Positions 25,502 through 34,603 are shown, numbered from the stretch's first letter. The stretch is DNA of 64,000 nt from an uncultured Prevotella sp. (GCA_944320355.1 CALUHC010000009.1:1-64000), one strand, 5' to 3'. A program made the numbers and translations. The notes: generated by a model not told the origin, from the letters alone.

Positions 25502-26434
25502 TCAGCCAATCCGTCTAACCTCGTCAATGCCCATTTTCAGTGCGGCGGCAATCTCCTTGTCGCCCATTCCGTAGTTCCTTAGGTTGCGCACTGTGCTGGC
25601 AATGGCCTTGTCCTCGCCTTCTCTTATGCCCTGCTCCAATCCCTCTCTTATGCCCTGCTCGCGGCCTTTCTCCAGCCCTTCGGCCAGTCCCTCGGCGCGG
25701 CTGTCCTTGCGTGCCGTCCTGATGGCGTTCAGAATGTCGCGGTAGGCGTTGGCGCTGTCCTCGTAGAGCTTCAGGTCTTTGGGTGAGAACTTGGCTATCT
25801 CGGCCTGCTCGAAGAGCCTTGTGAACACGCGTTCCTGCAGCGCGGCAGGGCGGTCGAGCAGCTTCGATAGGTTCTTCAGCACGTACATCCACTTGTCAAA
25901 CATGGTCTCAAGCTCCGATTCCTGCTTGTTGAACTTGGGAATCTCCACGTAGATGAACGTCAGCTTGTCGTAGAACACTGTCTTGCGGTCAACGTCCATC
26001 AGCTTCACCTCGTGGTGGAAGCAGTCCGGGCAGTCCTTGTCCTCGTCGAAAACGAAGTTGAGCAGTCCTATGGTATATACCGCGTTGAGGTGGAAATCCC
26101 AGTCGTCGCCCCTCACGGCCTGCTCCCTTATCGGGAAGGTAGAGTAGTAAACGGTGCGGTCCTTGAAGAATTCCTGATAGACGTTCTGCATCTCCACGAT
26201 GAACCTGTCGCCCTTGTCGTTGAGACAATGCACGTCGAAGATGGCTCGGCGGGAGCTTATGCGCTCGCCGAGCTGCTCGGAGTTGAGGTACGACACATCC
26301 CTGACCACCTGCTCCCCTGCCAGCAGCGCGTTGAGGAAGCTGATGAGCAGCTCCTTGTTCAGCTCCGTTCCGAACAGCCTCTTGAATCCGAAGTCGGTCT
26401 GTGGGTTGATGTATCTCTCGGTGAATTTCTCCAT
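25502..26434 (-). CDS. Rpn-family PD-(D/E)XK nuclease / putative transposase
   Basis: Member of the Rpn/PDDEXK_2 family, found in many variable copies in Bacteroidetes; characterised relatives are DNA nucleases that promote recombination. The 310-residue protein opens with the signature YINPQTDFGFKRLFG. The nuclease core RRAIFDVHCLNDKGDRFIVEMQ has Asp and Glu-x-Gln in the PD-(D/E)XK position, around residues 62-83. The C-terminal third is charged and ends in an imperfect repeat (EGLAEGLEKGREQGIREGLEQGIREGEDKA), the low-complexity tail usual in this family. Intact; flanked by repeats. Confidence 0.88.
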   Translation of the reverse strand: MEKFTERYINPQTDFGFKRLFGTELNKELLISFLNALLAGEQVVRDVSYLNSEQLGERISSRRAIFDVHCLNDKGDRFIVEMQNVYQEFFKDRTVYYSTFPIREQAVRGDDWDFHLNAVYTIGLLNFVFDEDKDCPDCFHHEVKLMDVDRKTVFYDKLTFIYVEIPKFNKQESELETMFDKWMYVLKNLSKLLDRPAALQERVFTRLFEQAEIAKFSPKDLKLYEDSANAYRDILNAIRTARKDSRAEGLAEGLEKGREQGIREGLEQGIREGEDKAIASTVRNLRNYGMGDKEIAAALKMGIDEVRRIG

Positions 26435-26740
26435 ATTGTGGCAACATTAACGTTTTCCGACCGCTAAGTTAGCTCTTTTTTGGCGAACAGGCAAGCGTTG
26501 GGGAAAATAAAATGGGGAAAGCTTTTCACCGTAGTTAACGGGAGTTTGGTGCTTCGCACCGTAGTTATCCGAAGTTAACGGACAATGGCACAGTGCCGGA
26601 TACACAAGGAGTTGACAGTAGTTAGCTCCCTTATGGGAGCGGGAGTTAACGGACAACAGCTTAGCCTCTGCCACATTACTATTGTCCGTTAACTCCTGCT
26701 AACCCAGACGTGAGGCGCCAAACTCCCGTTAACTCCTGCC
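26435..26740. repeat. Gap with inverted GTTAACGGACAA repeats
   Basis: The motif occurs as GTTAACGGACAA at about 26574 and 26645, and inverted as TTGTCCGTTAAC at about 26682. Related pieces GTAGTTAACGGGAGTT (26532) and AACTCCCGTTAACTCC (26721) frame the block. The same words fill the interior of the 59512-59700 element and the partial copy at 63940-64000. No gene is seen. Confidence 0.65.
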
Positions 26741-27958
26741 TTATAAATCTATGTCTGCCAGTATCTTTTCTGTTGCTCCGGTGCAGCTTGCCACATAGTC
26801 GGCGGCACTGTGGCCGGCGTCGGCCAGTCTCTTGGCGTCTGAGCTGAAGCTGCCCATGAGGGTGGTGAAGTCGTCTTCGGTGTTGATTTCGAAGCCTCCG
26901 CCAGCCGCCATCAGCCCTTGCGCCTCCTGGAAGTGCTTGTTGTTGGGGCCGAAGATGACGGGGATGCCCCACACGGCGGCTTCAAGCACGTTGTGTATGC
27001 CCACTCCGAAGCCTCCGCCGACGTATGCCACGCGCCCATAGCGGTAGGCGCTGGACAGCAGCCCGAAGCAGTCTATGATGAGACACTCGGCCTCGGCGGC
27101 CTCCTCGGGCGTTGTCTGTGTGTACCGCACTGTCTTTTTCTCCAGCCGCTGCTCTATCTGCCTCAAGTGGCTCTCGCCTATCTCGTGGGGGGCGATGAGC
27201 AGTTTCCACTCCTTGTGGCTGTTGAAGTAGGGCAGGAATCGGTCGCCGTCGGGCGGCCAGCTGCTGCCGGCCACGAAAACGCTGTGCCCCTTTGCGAATG
27301 CCTCTACTATGGGCAGGCTGCGCGCCTGTGCCTTTATCTGCAGCACGCGGTCAAAGCGCGTGTCGCCCGTCACGCTCACGTTGGTGATGCCTATCGTGGC
27401 GAGCAGCTCGCGGCTCACCTCGTTCTGCACGTAGAAGTGGGTGAAGCAGCGCAGCACCCTGGCGTAAGTGCGGGCGTACCAGCGGAAGAACACTTGCCCC
27501 GGGCGGAATATGCTGGCCACGCTGTAAACGGGTATGCCGCGGTGCTTGAGTATGTGCAGGTAGTTGTACCAGAACTCGTACTTGATGAAGAAGGCCATCT
27601 CGGGCTTGACGAGGCGCAGGAAGCGCAGGGCGTTGCGCCGCGTGTCGAGCGGCAGGTAGCACACTATGTCGGCCACGGCGTAGTCTTTGCGCACCTCGTA
27701 GCCCGACGGCGAGAAGAACGTGAGCAGTATCTTCAGCTCGGGATGCTCGGCGTGCAGCCGCTCCATGAGCGGCCGCCCCTGCTCGAACTCGCCGAGCGAG
27801 GCGGCGTGGAACCACACGTAGCGCGCCTTGGGGTCCACTTTGCGGCGCAGCGTGTCGAAGGCCTCGCGCTCGCCGCGCCACATCTTCTTGACCTTGCTGT
27901 CGAACAGGCTGATTATCGCCACGCCCAGCATGTAGATGTAAATAGCTATGTCGTACAT
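26741..27958 (-). CDS. kdtA: 3-deoxy-D-manno-octulosonic acid (Kdo) transferase
   Basis: Transfers Kdo from CMP-Kdo to lipid A precursor at the inner membrane during lipopolysaccharide synthesis. The 405-residue protein has an N-terminal membrane anchor (MYDIAIYIYMLGVAIISLF) and the glycosyltransferase N-terminal domain signature ARYVWFHAASLGEFEQGRPL, with the catalytic Glu in GEFEQ. The C-terminal Rossmann half contains AGSSWPPDG, IAPHEI and the conserved AYVGGGFGVGIHNVLEAAVWGIPVIFGPN. It starts 7 nt after the gltX stop, so the two are cotranscribed. Confidence 0.95.
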   Translation of the reverse strand: MYDIAIYIYMLGVAIISLFDSKVKKMWRGEREAFDTLRRKVDPKARYVWFHAASLGEFEQGRPLMERLHAEHPELKILLTFFSPSGYEVRKDYAVADIVCYLPLDTRRNALRFLRLVKPEMAFFIKYEFWYNYLHILKHRGIPVYSVASIFRPGQVFFRWYARTYARVLRCFTHFYVQNEVSRELLATIGITNVSVTGDTRFDRVLQIKAQARSLPIVEAFAKGHSVFVAGSSWPPDGDRFLPYFNSHKEWKLLIAPHEIGESHLRQIEQRLEKKTVRYTQTTPEEAAEAECLIIDCFGLLSSAYRYGRVAYVGGGFGVGIHNVLEAAVWGIPVIFGPNNKHFQEAQGLMAAGGGFEINTEDDFTTLMGSFSSDAKRLADAGHSAADYVASCTGATEKILADIDL

Positions 27959-27965
27959 CGCCGCG

Positions 27966-29483
27966 TCAGCCCAATGTCTCTATTGCACGTTTCATGCGGG
28001 CCAGGGTCTCGTCCTTGCCGAGGAAGGCGGATATGTCGAACATACCCGGCCCCTTGCCCTCGCCGACGAGCGCGAGCCGCCAGGCGTTCATCACGTCGCC
28101 CAGCTTGTAGCCCTTGTCCTGTATCCATTGTTCAACGACTGGCTCCTGCCCGCTGATGGAGAAGTCGCCTATCGAGGCGAGAACGTCGGCCAGCTCGCCC
28201 ATGACGCGGGCCGAATCCTCCTTCCAACGCTTGCGGCGCGTCTTCTCGTCATAGTCGGTCGGGGCAACGAAGAAGAACGAGCAGAGCGGCCACAGCTCGC
28301 TCACGAAGTTCACGCGGTCCTTCATCATGGCCACGACGGCCTCTATCTGCGCGTCGGTGGCCTCCGGAACGTGGCTGCGCACTATCGGGGCGAAGAGCGC
28401 GGCCACCTCCTCGTTGCTCTTCATGAGCATGTACTCGTGGTTGAACCAGATGCACTTCTTGTAGTCGAACTTGGCTCCCGCCTTGCTGCACTTGGTGAGG
28501 TCGAACAGGCCGCACAGCTCGTCGAGGCTGTAGAGCTCGCGCTCCGTGCCGGGATTCCAGCCCAGCAGGGCGAGGAAATTGATTACCGCCTCGGGGAAAT
28601 AGCCGCTCTCGCGGAATCCCGCCGACACCTCGCCGCTCTTCGGGTCGTGCCATTCGAGGGGGAATACGGGGAATCCCAGCCTGTCGCCGTCGCGCTTGCT
28701 CAGCTTGCCTTTGCCCTCGGGCTTGAGCAACAGCGGCAGGTGGGCGAAGCGGGGCATGGTGTCGGCCCAGCCGAACGCCTCGTAGAGCAGCACGTGCAGC
28801 GGCGCGCTGGGCAGCCACTCCTCGCCGCGGATGACGTGGGTTATCTCCATCAGGTGGTCGTCCACGATGTTGGCCAGGTGGTATGTGGGCAGTTCGTCGG
28901 CGCTCTTGTAGAGCACCTTGTCGTCTATGATGTCGCTCTTGATGCGCACCTCGCCGCGTATGATGTCGTCGACGAGCACCTCGCGGCCCGGCTCCACGCG
29001 GAAGCGCACCACGTACTGCGCCCCATCGGCCACGAGCCGCTCCACTTCCTCCTCTGGCAGCGTGAGCGAGTTGCGCATCTGCAGGCGCGTGTGGGCGTCA
29101 TACTGGAAGTTCTGCACCTCCTGGCGCTTGGCTTCCAGCTCCTCGGGTGTGTCGAAGGCTATGTAGGCTTTGCCCGTGTCGAGCAGCTGCCTCACGTACT
29201 TCTTGTATATGTCGCGGCGCTCGCTCTGGCGGTAGGGGCCGTGGTCGCCGCCGAATGACACTCCCTCGTCGAACTTGATGCCGAGCCAGCGGAACGACTC
29301 TATGATGTATTCCTCGGCTCCGGGCACAAAGCGGCTGGAGTCGGTGTCCTCGATGCGGAACACCAGTTCGCCGCCCCTCTGGCGGGCGAACATATAGTTG
29401 TACAGGGCGGTGCGCACTCCGCCGATGTGCAGTGCCCCGGTGGGGCTGGGCGCGAAGCGCACCCTTGTCTTTCTGTTTTCCAT
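27966..29483 (-). CDS. gltX: Glutamyl-tRNA synthetase
   Basis: Charges tRNA(Glu) in the cytoplasm. ATG 29483 ([22 protein letters not shown]) places the class I HIGH motif (HIGG, residues 19-22) as usual; the extra 22 codons in the open frame upstream are unlikely. The KMSKS loop is KLSKRDG near residue 260. The protein is 505 residues, including the C-terminal anticodon-binding helical domain. It leads the gltX-kdtA operon. A -7 element on this strand (TAATTTTG, 29584-29591) lies upstream. Confidence 0.97.
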   Translation of the reverse strand: MENRKTRVRFAPSPTGALHIGGVRTALYNYMFARQRGGELVFRIEDTDSSRFVPGAEEYIIESFRWLGIKFDEGVSFGGDHGPYRQSERRDIYKKYVRQLLDTGKAYIAFDTPEELEAKRQEVQNFQYDAHTRLQMRNSLTLPEEEVERLVADGAQYVVRFRVEPGREVLVDDIIRGEVRIKSDIIDDKVLYKSADELPTYHLANIVDDHLMEITHVIRGEEWLPSAPLHVLLYEAFGWADTMPRFAHLPLLLKPEGKGKLSKRDGDRLGFPVFPLEWHDPKSGEVSAGFRESGYFPEAVINFLALLGWNPGTERELYSLDELCGLFDLTKCSKAGAKFDYKKCIWFNHEYMLMKSNEEVAALFAPIVRSHVPEATDAQIEAVVAMMKDRVNFVSELWPLCSFFFVAPTDYDEKTRRKRWKEDSARVMGELADVLASIGDFSISGQEPVVEQWIQDKGYKLGDVMNAWRLALVGEGKGPGMFDISAFLGKDETLARMKRAIETLG

Positions 29484-29583
29484 CCTAACGCAATCGGTGT
29501 TTTGATGTCTTTTTGTGGGGAATGGCCGACACCACCAAGGCCGGGGCATTGCCCCGCGCCGCCGTGCCGACCATAATTTTGGG

Positions 29584-29591
29584 CAAAATTA
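29584..29591 (-). promoter_or_regulatory. -7 promoter element for gltX-kdtA
   Basis: TAATTTTG on the minus strand, about 100 nt upstream of the gltX ATG. No clear TTG at -33, so confidence is limited. Confidence 0.45.
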
Positions 29592-29935
29592 CTATTTTTT
29601 TTTCACTTTTAATGTTTTTGCGTGATAATTATAGGGCCGTGCCTGCATTTTGCCTTGCCTCCGCCGTTGTGCCGCCTGCCTGCGCACTGAGGCGGGCGAG
29701 CCTTTGGCCGGGTGGTCGCAGGCATCCCGTCAATGTTACAGGATGTTAATAAGTGCAAACAGGATGCGGCTTCCCGTCGCCCGTGCCTTTCCGAAATCGT
29801 GACAAGCGGAAGTCGTGAAATAGAGCGGCGAGCCGCTTCCTGCCGTCTGTCGGAGCTGCGTTTTCTGCCTTGCCGACCGCGTTTTCTGCCACGAAACGGA
29901 CTTGGAAGCCACTTTTTGACCCTTTTCGGGCCTCC

Positions 29936-30023
29936 GGAACGGGGCATATCGCATGGCGAAACGGCACATATCGCGCTGCGAAACGACCCGTTTGGCGTGG
30001 CGAAACGGGCCGTTTCGCAGCGC
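29936..30023. repeat. 22-bp phased palindrome array 4 (4 units)
   Basis: Units begin at 29936 (GGAACGGGGCATAT), 29958 (GAAACGGCACATAT), 29980 (GAAACGACCCGTTT) and 30002 (GAAACGGGCCGTTT), exactly 22 bp apart. Confidence 0.85.
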
Positions 30024-30281
30024 GGCTGGGCGAGTTTTGTTGCACAGTCTGCGCCTTGCTACGTCCAATCGGTTGACGTTCAGCAGGTTGTGTTTGCACG
30101 TCCGTTTTGGCCGTATTTGCCGCCGGGGCGCCCTCTCGCCGTGAAAACGCCGAAAATGAAGCCGTTTCCTGCCTTTGCGGCCTTGCCGGCCGGTAAGGAT
30201 TTTTGTATTTGTTAACATTGTGCCGATGGCGCCGCCGGCGCGAAAAAACGTCCGTTAACTTCATATTAACGCCCCGGGGCA

Positions 30282-30311
30282 TTGTCATGTCGTTTTTTTT
30301 TCGTATTTTCG
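30282..30311 (+). promoter_or_regulatory. Bacteroidetes promoter for the 7TM-HD gene
   Basis: TTG at 30282-30284, a 19-bp spacer and TATTTTCG at 30304-30311 (one mismatch to TAnnTTTG). About 35 nt before the ATG. Confidence 0.65.
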
Positions 30312-30346
30312 CGTTCATAAACGCAACGCACAAACAAGCATAGAGA

Positions 30347-32410
30347 ATGAGCACCATCAGCATCAAGAGCGCCATGACGTGGCGCGACATACTCATAAGG
30401 GTGGCCATCATCGTTGGCACCGTGGCCGTGACGGTGTGGGTGATGCCCGGCGACAGCCGCAATTATTTCAGGGTGGAGCAGGGCAAGCCGTGGAAGTACG
30501 GCGACCTCACCGCGCCGTTCGACTTCCCCGTCTACAAGTCGGAGGAGGCCATACGCCGCCAGCGCGACAGCGTGATGCGCGAGTATGAGCCTTACTACAA
30601 TTACAACGCCGAGGTGGAGGGCGACCAGGTGCGCAAGTTCGTGTCGGACTTCAGCAACGGAATCCCCGGCCTCAGCGACGACTACATCAGCATAATAGCC
30701 AACCGCCTGCGCTCTCTCTACCGCCAGGGCATCATCAGCGCGGCCGACTACAAGCAGCTGGCCACAGACACGGCGCGCACCGTGAGGCTCGTCAGCGGCA
30801 AGAAAGCCGTCAGCGTGCGCCTCAACTCGCTCTACACGACCAAGACCGCCTACGAGCGGCTCTTCGTGGACGAGACGCTCGAACAGCACCGCCAGATCCT
30901 CCAGAAGTGCGACCTCAACGACTACATAGCGCCCAACATCATCTACGACCGCGACAAAAGCACGTCGGCACTCAACGACATCATGAACAGCATCCCGCTC
31001 GCAGAGGGAGTGGTGCAGAAGGGGCAGAAAATCATTGACCGCGGAAGCATCGTGGACGAGAAGGCGTACCGCATACTCGAATCGTTCAAGAAAGAGAACG
31101 AGAAGCGCGGGCGCGACACGCGGCAGATACGCATGACCATGGCCGGCGAGGCACTATACGTGCTCATTGTGGTGATAGCCTTCACCGTCTACCTGTCGCT
31201 CTTCCGCCGCGACTACTTCGACAAGCCCCGCAGCATAGCCATGCTCTACTGCCTCATCATACTTTTCGCCGCCTTCACCTCCGTGCTCGTGCGCAACACC
31301 GCGTTCCATGTCTACCTCCTGCCATACGCCATGGTGCCCATATTCATACGCGTGTTCATGGACTCGCGCACCGCCTTCATAACCCACTTCGCCATGCTGC
31401 TCATCTGCGCCTGTATGTTGCAGAGCCCCTACGAGTTCATCGTGGTGGAGGGAATCGCCGGCATGATGGCCGTCTACAGCCTGCGCGAGCTGCAATACCG
31501 CTCGCAGTTGTTCAAGACGGCCATAGTGGTCACGCTGTCGGGAATGGCGGTCAACTTCGCCTTCGACCTCATCCACACCGCCGCCGTGGCCGAGCTTGAC
31601 ATGAGCAACTACAACTACCTCATAGTGAACGGCGTGCTGCTGCTCTTCGCCTACCCGCTGCTCTACCTCATGGAGAAGGCCTTCGGCTTCACGTCCGACA
31701 TCACCCTGATAGAGCTTTCAAACACCAACAACGAGTTGTTGCGCCGGCTCAGCGAAGTGGCCCCGGGCACATTCCAGCACTCCATACAAGTGGGCAACCT
31801 CGCGGCGGCCATAGCCAACAAGATAGGGGCAAAGAGCCAGCTCGTGCGCACGGGCGCGCTCTATCACGACATAGGCAAGATGAACAACTCGATATACTTC
31901 ACCGAGAACCAGGCGGGCGTGAACCCGCACGACAGCCTGTCGCCCATCGAGAGCGCGCAGATAATAATCAGCCACGTCACCGACGGGCTGAGAATGGCAG
32001 ACAAGTACAACCTGCCCGCCGTCATACGCGATTTCATAAGCACGCACCACGGACAGGGCAAGGCGAAATACTTCTACGTGAAGTACAAGAACGAGCATCC
32101 CGACACCGATGTCGACGAGTTGCTCTTCACATATCCCGGACCAAACCCATTCACACGCGAGCAGGCCATACTCATGATGGCCGACTCTGTGGAGGCGTCG
32201 TCGCGTTCGCTCAGCGAATACACCGACCACTCCATCCGCGAACTGGTCAACAAGATCATCGACGGGCAGCTGGCCGACGGCTATTTCCGCGAGTGCCCTA
32301 TAACGTTCCGCGACATAGCCTACGCCAAGACCGTGCTCATAGACAAGCTGAAGACCATGTATCACACACGCGTCAGCTATCCCGAGCTGTCCAAGAAAGA
32401 CAGCGAGTGA
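30347..32410 (+). CDS. 7TM-HD (PgpH-like) cyclic dinucleotide phosphodiesterase
   Basis: Membrane HD-domain phosphodiesterase; the characterised homologue PgpH degrades cyclic di-AMP. The 687-residue protein has one N-terminal helix (about 14-34) and an extracytoplasmic 7TM-receptor-HDED domain (about 40-265). A block of seven hydrophobic helices (about 268-460) leads to a cytoplasmic HD domain with the HDIGKM motif at residue ~507 and further conserved residues (STHHGQG, MMADSVEASSRSL). It is monocistronic between its own promoter and a bidirectional terminator. That cyclic di-AMP is the substrate here is inferred from the family. Confidence 0.9.
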   Translation: MSTISIKSAMTWRDILIRVAIIVGTVAVTVWVMPGDSRNYFRVEQGKPWKYGDLTAPFDFPVYKSEEAIRRQRDSVMREYEPYYNYNAEVEGDQVRKFVSDFSNGIPGLSDDYISIIANRLRSLYRQGIISAADYKQLATDTARTVRLVSGKKAVSVRLNSLYTTKTAYERLFVDETLEQHRQILQKCDLNDYIAPNIIYDRDKSTSALNDIMNSIPLAEGVVQKGQKIIDRGSIVDEKAYRILESFKKENEKRGRDTRQIRMTMAGEALYVLIVVIAFTVYLSLFRRDYFDKPRSIAMLYCLIILFAAFTSVLVRNTAFHVYLLPYAMVPIFIRVFMDSRTAFITHFAMLLICACMLQSPYEFIVVEGIAGMMAVYSLRELQYRSQLFKTAIVVTLSGMAVNFAFDLIHTAAVAELDMSNYNYLIVNGVLLLFAYPLLYLMEKAFGFTSDITLIELSNTNNELLRRLSEVAPGTFQHSIQVGNLAAAIANKIGAKSQLVRTGALYHDIGKMNNSIYFTENQAGVNPHDSLSPIESAQIIISHVTDGLRMADKYNLPAVIRDFISTHHGQGKAKYFYVKYKNEHPDTDVDELLFTYPGPNPFTREQAILMMADSVEASSRSLSEYTDHSIRELVNKIIDGQLADGYFRECPITFRDIAYAKTVLIDKLKTMYHTRVSYPELSKKDSE

Positions 32411-32520
32411 GAGCCGGGCAGGCTCGTCTCCCGGCTCGTTTTGCCGGCTGATATGCGGATGCCCATGCAATTCCAAATCGGATGTTGGGTCGCCGAATGT
32501 TCGGTTTGGGGTAAAACAAA

Positions 32521-32568
32521 GGCGGGAAGGATGCCGTTTGGCTGTCCTTCCCGCCTGTTTTCTTTTCT
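32521..32568. terminator. Bidirectional terminator between the 7TM-HD gene and rpsO
   Basis: GGCGGGAAGGA (32521-32531) pairs with TCCTTCCCGCC (32545-32555), with T-rich tails on both strands. It serves the two convergent genes. Confidence 0.9.
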
Positions 32569-32586
32569 TGCATTGGCCGGTGTGCC

Positions 32587-32856
32587 TTACTTGCGCAGGC
32601 CGAGAGCCTTGACGATTGTGCGGTAGCGGTCCACGTCGATTCTGTAGAGATAGTTCAAGAGGGCGCGGCGCTTGCCCACGAGCTTGGTCAGCGACCTTTC
32701 AGTGACGAAGTCCTTGTGGTTCTGCTTCAGGTGCTCGGTGAGGTGGGCGATGCGGTATGTGAACAGGGCTATCTGGCTTTCTGCCGAGCCTGTGTCTGTT
32801 GTTGACGCACCGTACTTCTCGAAAATCTCTTTCTTTTTAGCTTGATCCAAATACAT
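32587..32856 (-). CDS. rpsO: 30S ribosomal protein S15
   Basis: Primary 16S rRNA-binding protein of the small subunit. The 89 residues match the full family: AESQIALFTYRIAHLTEHLKQNHKDFVTERSLTKLVGKRRALLNYLYRID, with the conserved H-D and GKRR/LL contacts. It is preceded by a strong promoter and a ~100-nt leader that could carry S15 autoregulation, although no defined structure is recognised. Confidence 0.98.
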   Translation of the reverse strand: MYLDQAKKKEIFEKYGASTTDTGSAESQIALFTYRIAHLTEHLKQNHKDFVTERSLTKLVGKRRALLNYLYRIDVDRYRTIVKALGLRK

Positions 32857-32964
32857 TTTGTTGTGGTTGATTAATTGTTCTTGCCATTACATCCTTCCGG
32901 CGGACGCCGCCTTAATCACAACGAAGCCGTCGTCGAATGCATCGGATTTTCCGAATGGCGGGTG

Positions 32965-32996
32965 CAAAGGTAGTTATTTAAATTCATAATTCGCAA
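32965..32996 (-). promoter_or_regulatory. rpsO promoter
   Basis: On the minus strand TTG (32994-32996), a 21-bp spacer and TACCTTTG (32965-32972). Confidence 0.75.
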
Positions 32997-33117
32997 CACT
33001 GGGTTCACAATTGGCTGCTTGTTAACTTATTTTTAGGGTTCGCCTGGCGCCTTTTTGGGGTAGGAGTTGCTTTTTGGCCGATGCCGCATGGAGTCTGTTG
33101 CGGCGCCTGTCGGCTTT

Positions 33118-33492
33118 CTACCACTCCGCGATGTTGCGCACCACCCACCATAACATGACTGTGGCGAACATGGTCCATGTGACCCGCGGGCTGTTCACGG
33201 CAGAGTAGAGGCGCGGCTTTCGGGTGCGCGTCAGCTCGCAGTAGACCAGCATTGCTACGGCCGGAAGGGCTATGACCAGCAGCGCGTTGTATCCGAAAGC
33301 GGCAGCGATGTCAAGGTGTAGCAGGCTGTGTATGGCGCGTTGGGAGCCGCATCCGGGGCACTTCAGCCCCGTGAGCACGAGGAAAGGGCAGCGTGGGAAC
33401 ACGCCTGCAGTGGCTGGATTGAGCGCAAAGTAGACCCCGCCGAGCAGCAATAGGCCGCAGGCGGCGAGCAGGTATGTGGCTTTCGTTTTCAT
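33118..33492 (-). CDS. DUF2752 membrane protein
   Basis: Small inner-membrane protein of unknown function. From ATG 33492 (MKTKATYLLAACGLLLLGGVYFAL) it is 124 residues; an in-frame ATG at 33519 would add nine. The family motif CPGCGSQRAIHSLLHLD follows the first helix, then two more predicted helices (NALLVIALPAVAMLVYCEL and TMFATVMLWWVVRNI). DUF2752 genes often sit beside CD225 proteins in Bacteroidetes, as here. A perfect hairpin separates it from the CD225 gene, so it may have its own promoter. Confidence 0.88.
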   Translation of the reverse strand: MKTKATYLLAACGLLLLGGVYFALNPATAGVFPRCPFLVLTGLKCPGCGSQRAIHSLLHLDIAAAFGYNALLVIALPAVAMLVYCELTRTRKPRLYSAVNSPRVTWTMFATVMLWWVVRNIAEW

Positions 33493-33560
33493 TGCGGTGG
33501 TGGATTGTCGTTGCGCCATTGGCGGCCGTGGTGTGCGCGGCCTTGCCCGTTATATCGTTG

Positions 33561-33593
33561 AAGCCACCGAAACGCGGTGCGTTTCGGTGGCTT
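33561..33593 (-). terminator. Perfect 15-bp hairpin between the CD225 and DUF2752 genes
   Basis: AAGCCACCGAAACGC (33561-33575) and GCGTTTCGGTGGCTT (33579-33593) pair fully around a 3-nt loop. The T tail is poor on both strands, so it may be a processing or attenuation structure rather than a full terminator. Confidence 0.6.
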
Positions 33594-33620
33594 TCCCGGG
33601 CAGTTTCCCTCCGGTGTGGT

Positions 33621-33878
33621 CTACATCATCGACATGACTGTGGGGACATAGAATATTGCGTAGATGATGATTACGACGATGCCGACGATGAATCCTATCT
33701 TTGTCCACTTGCCGGCCGTGGCGCTTGCCCGTTCGGCGGCCTCTTGCTGGCCTGCCGCCCACAGCGAGTTCACCTTTGCGGCGTTGACTATTCCCACGAT
33801 GCCGAACGGCAGGCAGCAGAACAGTGTCACGAGAATCGACTCCACGAGCCATGTCTTTGGTTGTACGTTTCCTTCCAT
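33621..33878 (-). CDS. CD225/dispanin family small membrane protein
   Basis: An 85-residue protein with the CD225 layout: a short N-terminus, a first amphipathic/hydrophobic helix containing the cysteine-rich turn (TWLVESILVTLFCCLPFGIVGIVNAAKVNSLWAAGQ), a polar loop (EAAERASATAGKW) and a second transmembrane helix (IGFIVGIVVIIIYAIFYV). Bacterial members are of unknown function. It follows the GYF-CD225 paralogue by 75 nt and shares its CCLP turn and general sequence, indicating local duplication. Confidence 0.88.
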   Translation of the reverse strand: MEGNVQPKTWLVESILVTLFCCLPFGIVGIVNAAKVNSLWAAGQQEAAERASATAGKWTKIGFIVGIVVIIIYAIFYVPTVMSMM

Positions 33879-33953
33879 AATAATTGGTTTTTAGTTGTTA
33901 GGTGTAATTCTGTTGTTGGCTGTTGCGGCTTCCTGCCATTCCCTTCTGTCCGC

Positions 33954-34424
33954 TCAGAGCGAGCCGAGTATGGCAGAGAAGGCTATGAAGCCGATGTAGA
34001 TTATGAGCAAGGCAGCTCCCACGCCCACGCCCCACAGCAGCATATTGCGTGCCTGGTTCGACTTGTATTGCGCCATGTCGTAGTCGCCGGTGATATAGTT
34101 GCTCTCCACTTGCGTTGAGTATATGATGGCGATTATGCCCAAGGGCAGGCAGCACAGTAGCGTTACTATTATCGATTCCGCCAGCCATGTTTTGGGCATC
34201 GGCGGACGTTCGGGCTGCGTTTCTTCCTTTTTCTCTTCCCAGTCTATGGGTGGCGGCACCACAGGAATGGCAAACTCGGCCAGTTCCGGCACGTTTCCTG
34301 CGTCGGTCCATGTGTCGAGTCCCTCGCGCCATACCTTCGTGTCGGCCGATATTCCGCTTTCTTTCAGACGCTCGATGGAGAACGGTCCCTGTCTCTTGTT
34401 GTCTTTGATTATGTAGTAGTCCAT
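33954..34424 (-). CDS. GYF_2-like domain plus CD225 membrane protein
   Basis: The 156-residue product from ATG 34424 begins with a GYF_2-type domain (MDYYIIKDNKRQGPFSIERLKESGISADTKVWREGLDTWTDAGNVPEL, residues 1-48), usually a peptide-binding module. A proline/acidic linker (VVPPPIDWEEKKEETQPERPPMP) and a CD225 membrane part with two helices (TWLAESIIVTLLCCLPLGIIAIIYSTQV and LLWGVGVGAALLIIYIGFIAF) follow. The 42 extra codons upstream in the same frame are low-quality and lie within the leader. It is the first gene from the promoter at 34562-34591. Confidence 0.88.
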   Translation of the reverse strand: MDYYIIKDNKRQGPFSIERLKESGISADTKVWREGLDTWTDAGNVPELAEFAIPVVPPPIDWEEKKEETQPERPPMPKTWLAESIIVTLLCCLPLGIIAIIYSTQVESNYITGDYDMAQYKSNQARNMLLWGVGVGAALLIIYIGFIAFSAILGSL

Positions 34425-34561
34425 GCCGTAATTAATTGCTAAGGTAATCTGTTGCGGTCTTTGCGGCTTCGTGTGCCTCTGCCGGCCTGTGCCTTTGTCG
34501 GTGCTGCAATTGGCGTCAAGCGGGCTTGCTTGCGGTTTTTCGCGATGCAACTTGTCTTATG

Positions 34562-34591
34562 CAAAGATAGCGATAAAAACGTAAACGGCAA
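34562..34591 (-). promoter_or_regulatory. Promoter of the GYF-CD225/CD225 operon
   Basis: Minus strand: TTG (34589-34591), a 19-bp spacer and TATCTTTG (34562-34569). The leader to ATG 34424 is about 130 nt. Confidence 0.8.
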
Positions 34592-34603
34592 TGAAATAAG
34601 TGT

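Larger units (their letters stand above)
29484..30346. other. Divergent intergenic region between gltX and the HD-domain gene
   Basis: Contains the gltX -7 element (29584-29591, minus strand), a 22-bp phased array (29936-30023) and the promoter of the downstream gene (30282-30311). Between them I see no gene; open frames there do not resemble proteins. Confidence 0.6.

Noticed and set aside
32470-32520. Possible MITE-1 fragment between the 7TM-HD gene and rpsO
   Set aside because: Only scattered similarity (CCAAATCGG, GGTTTGGGGTAAAA); too short and diverged to separate from chance.
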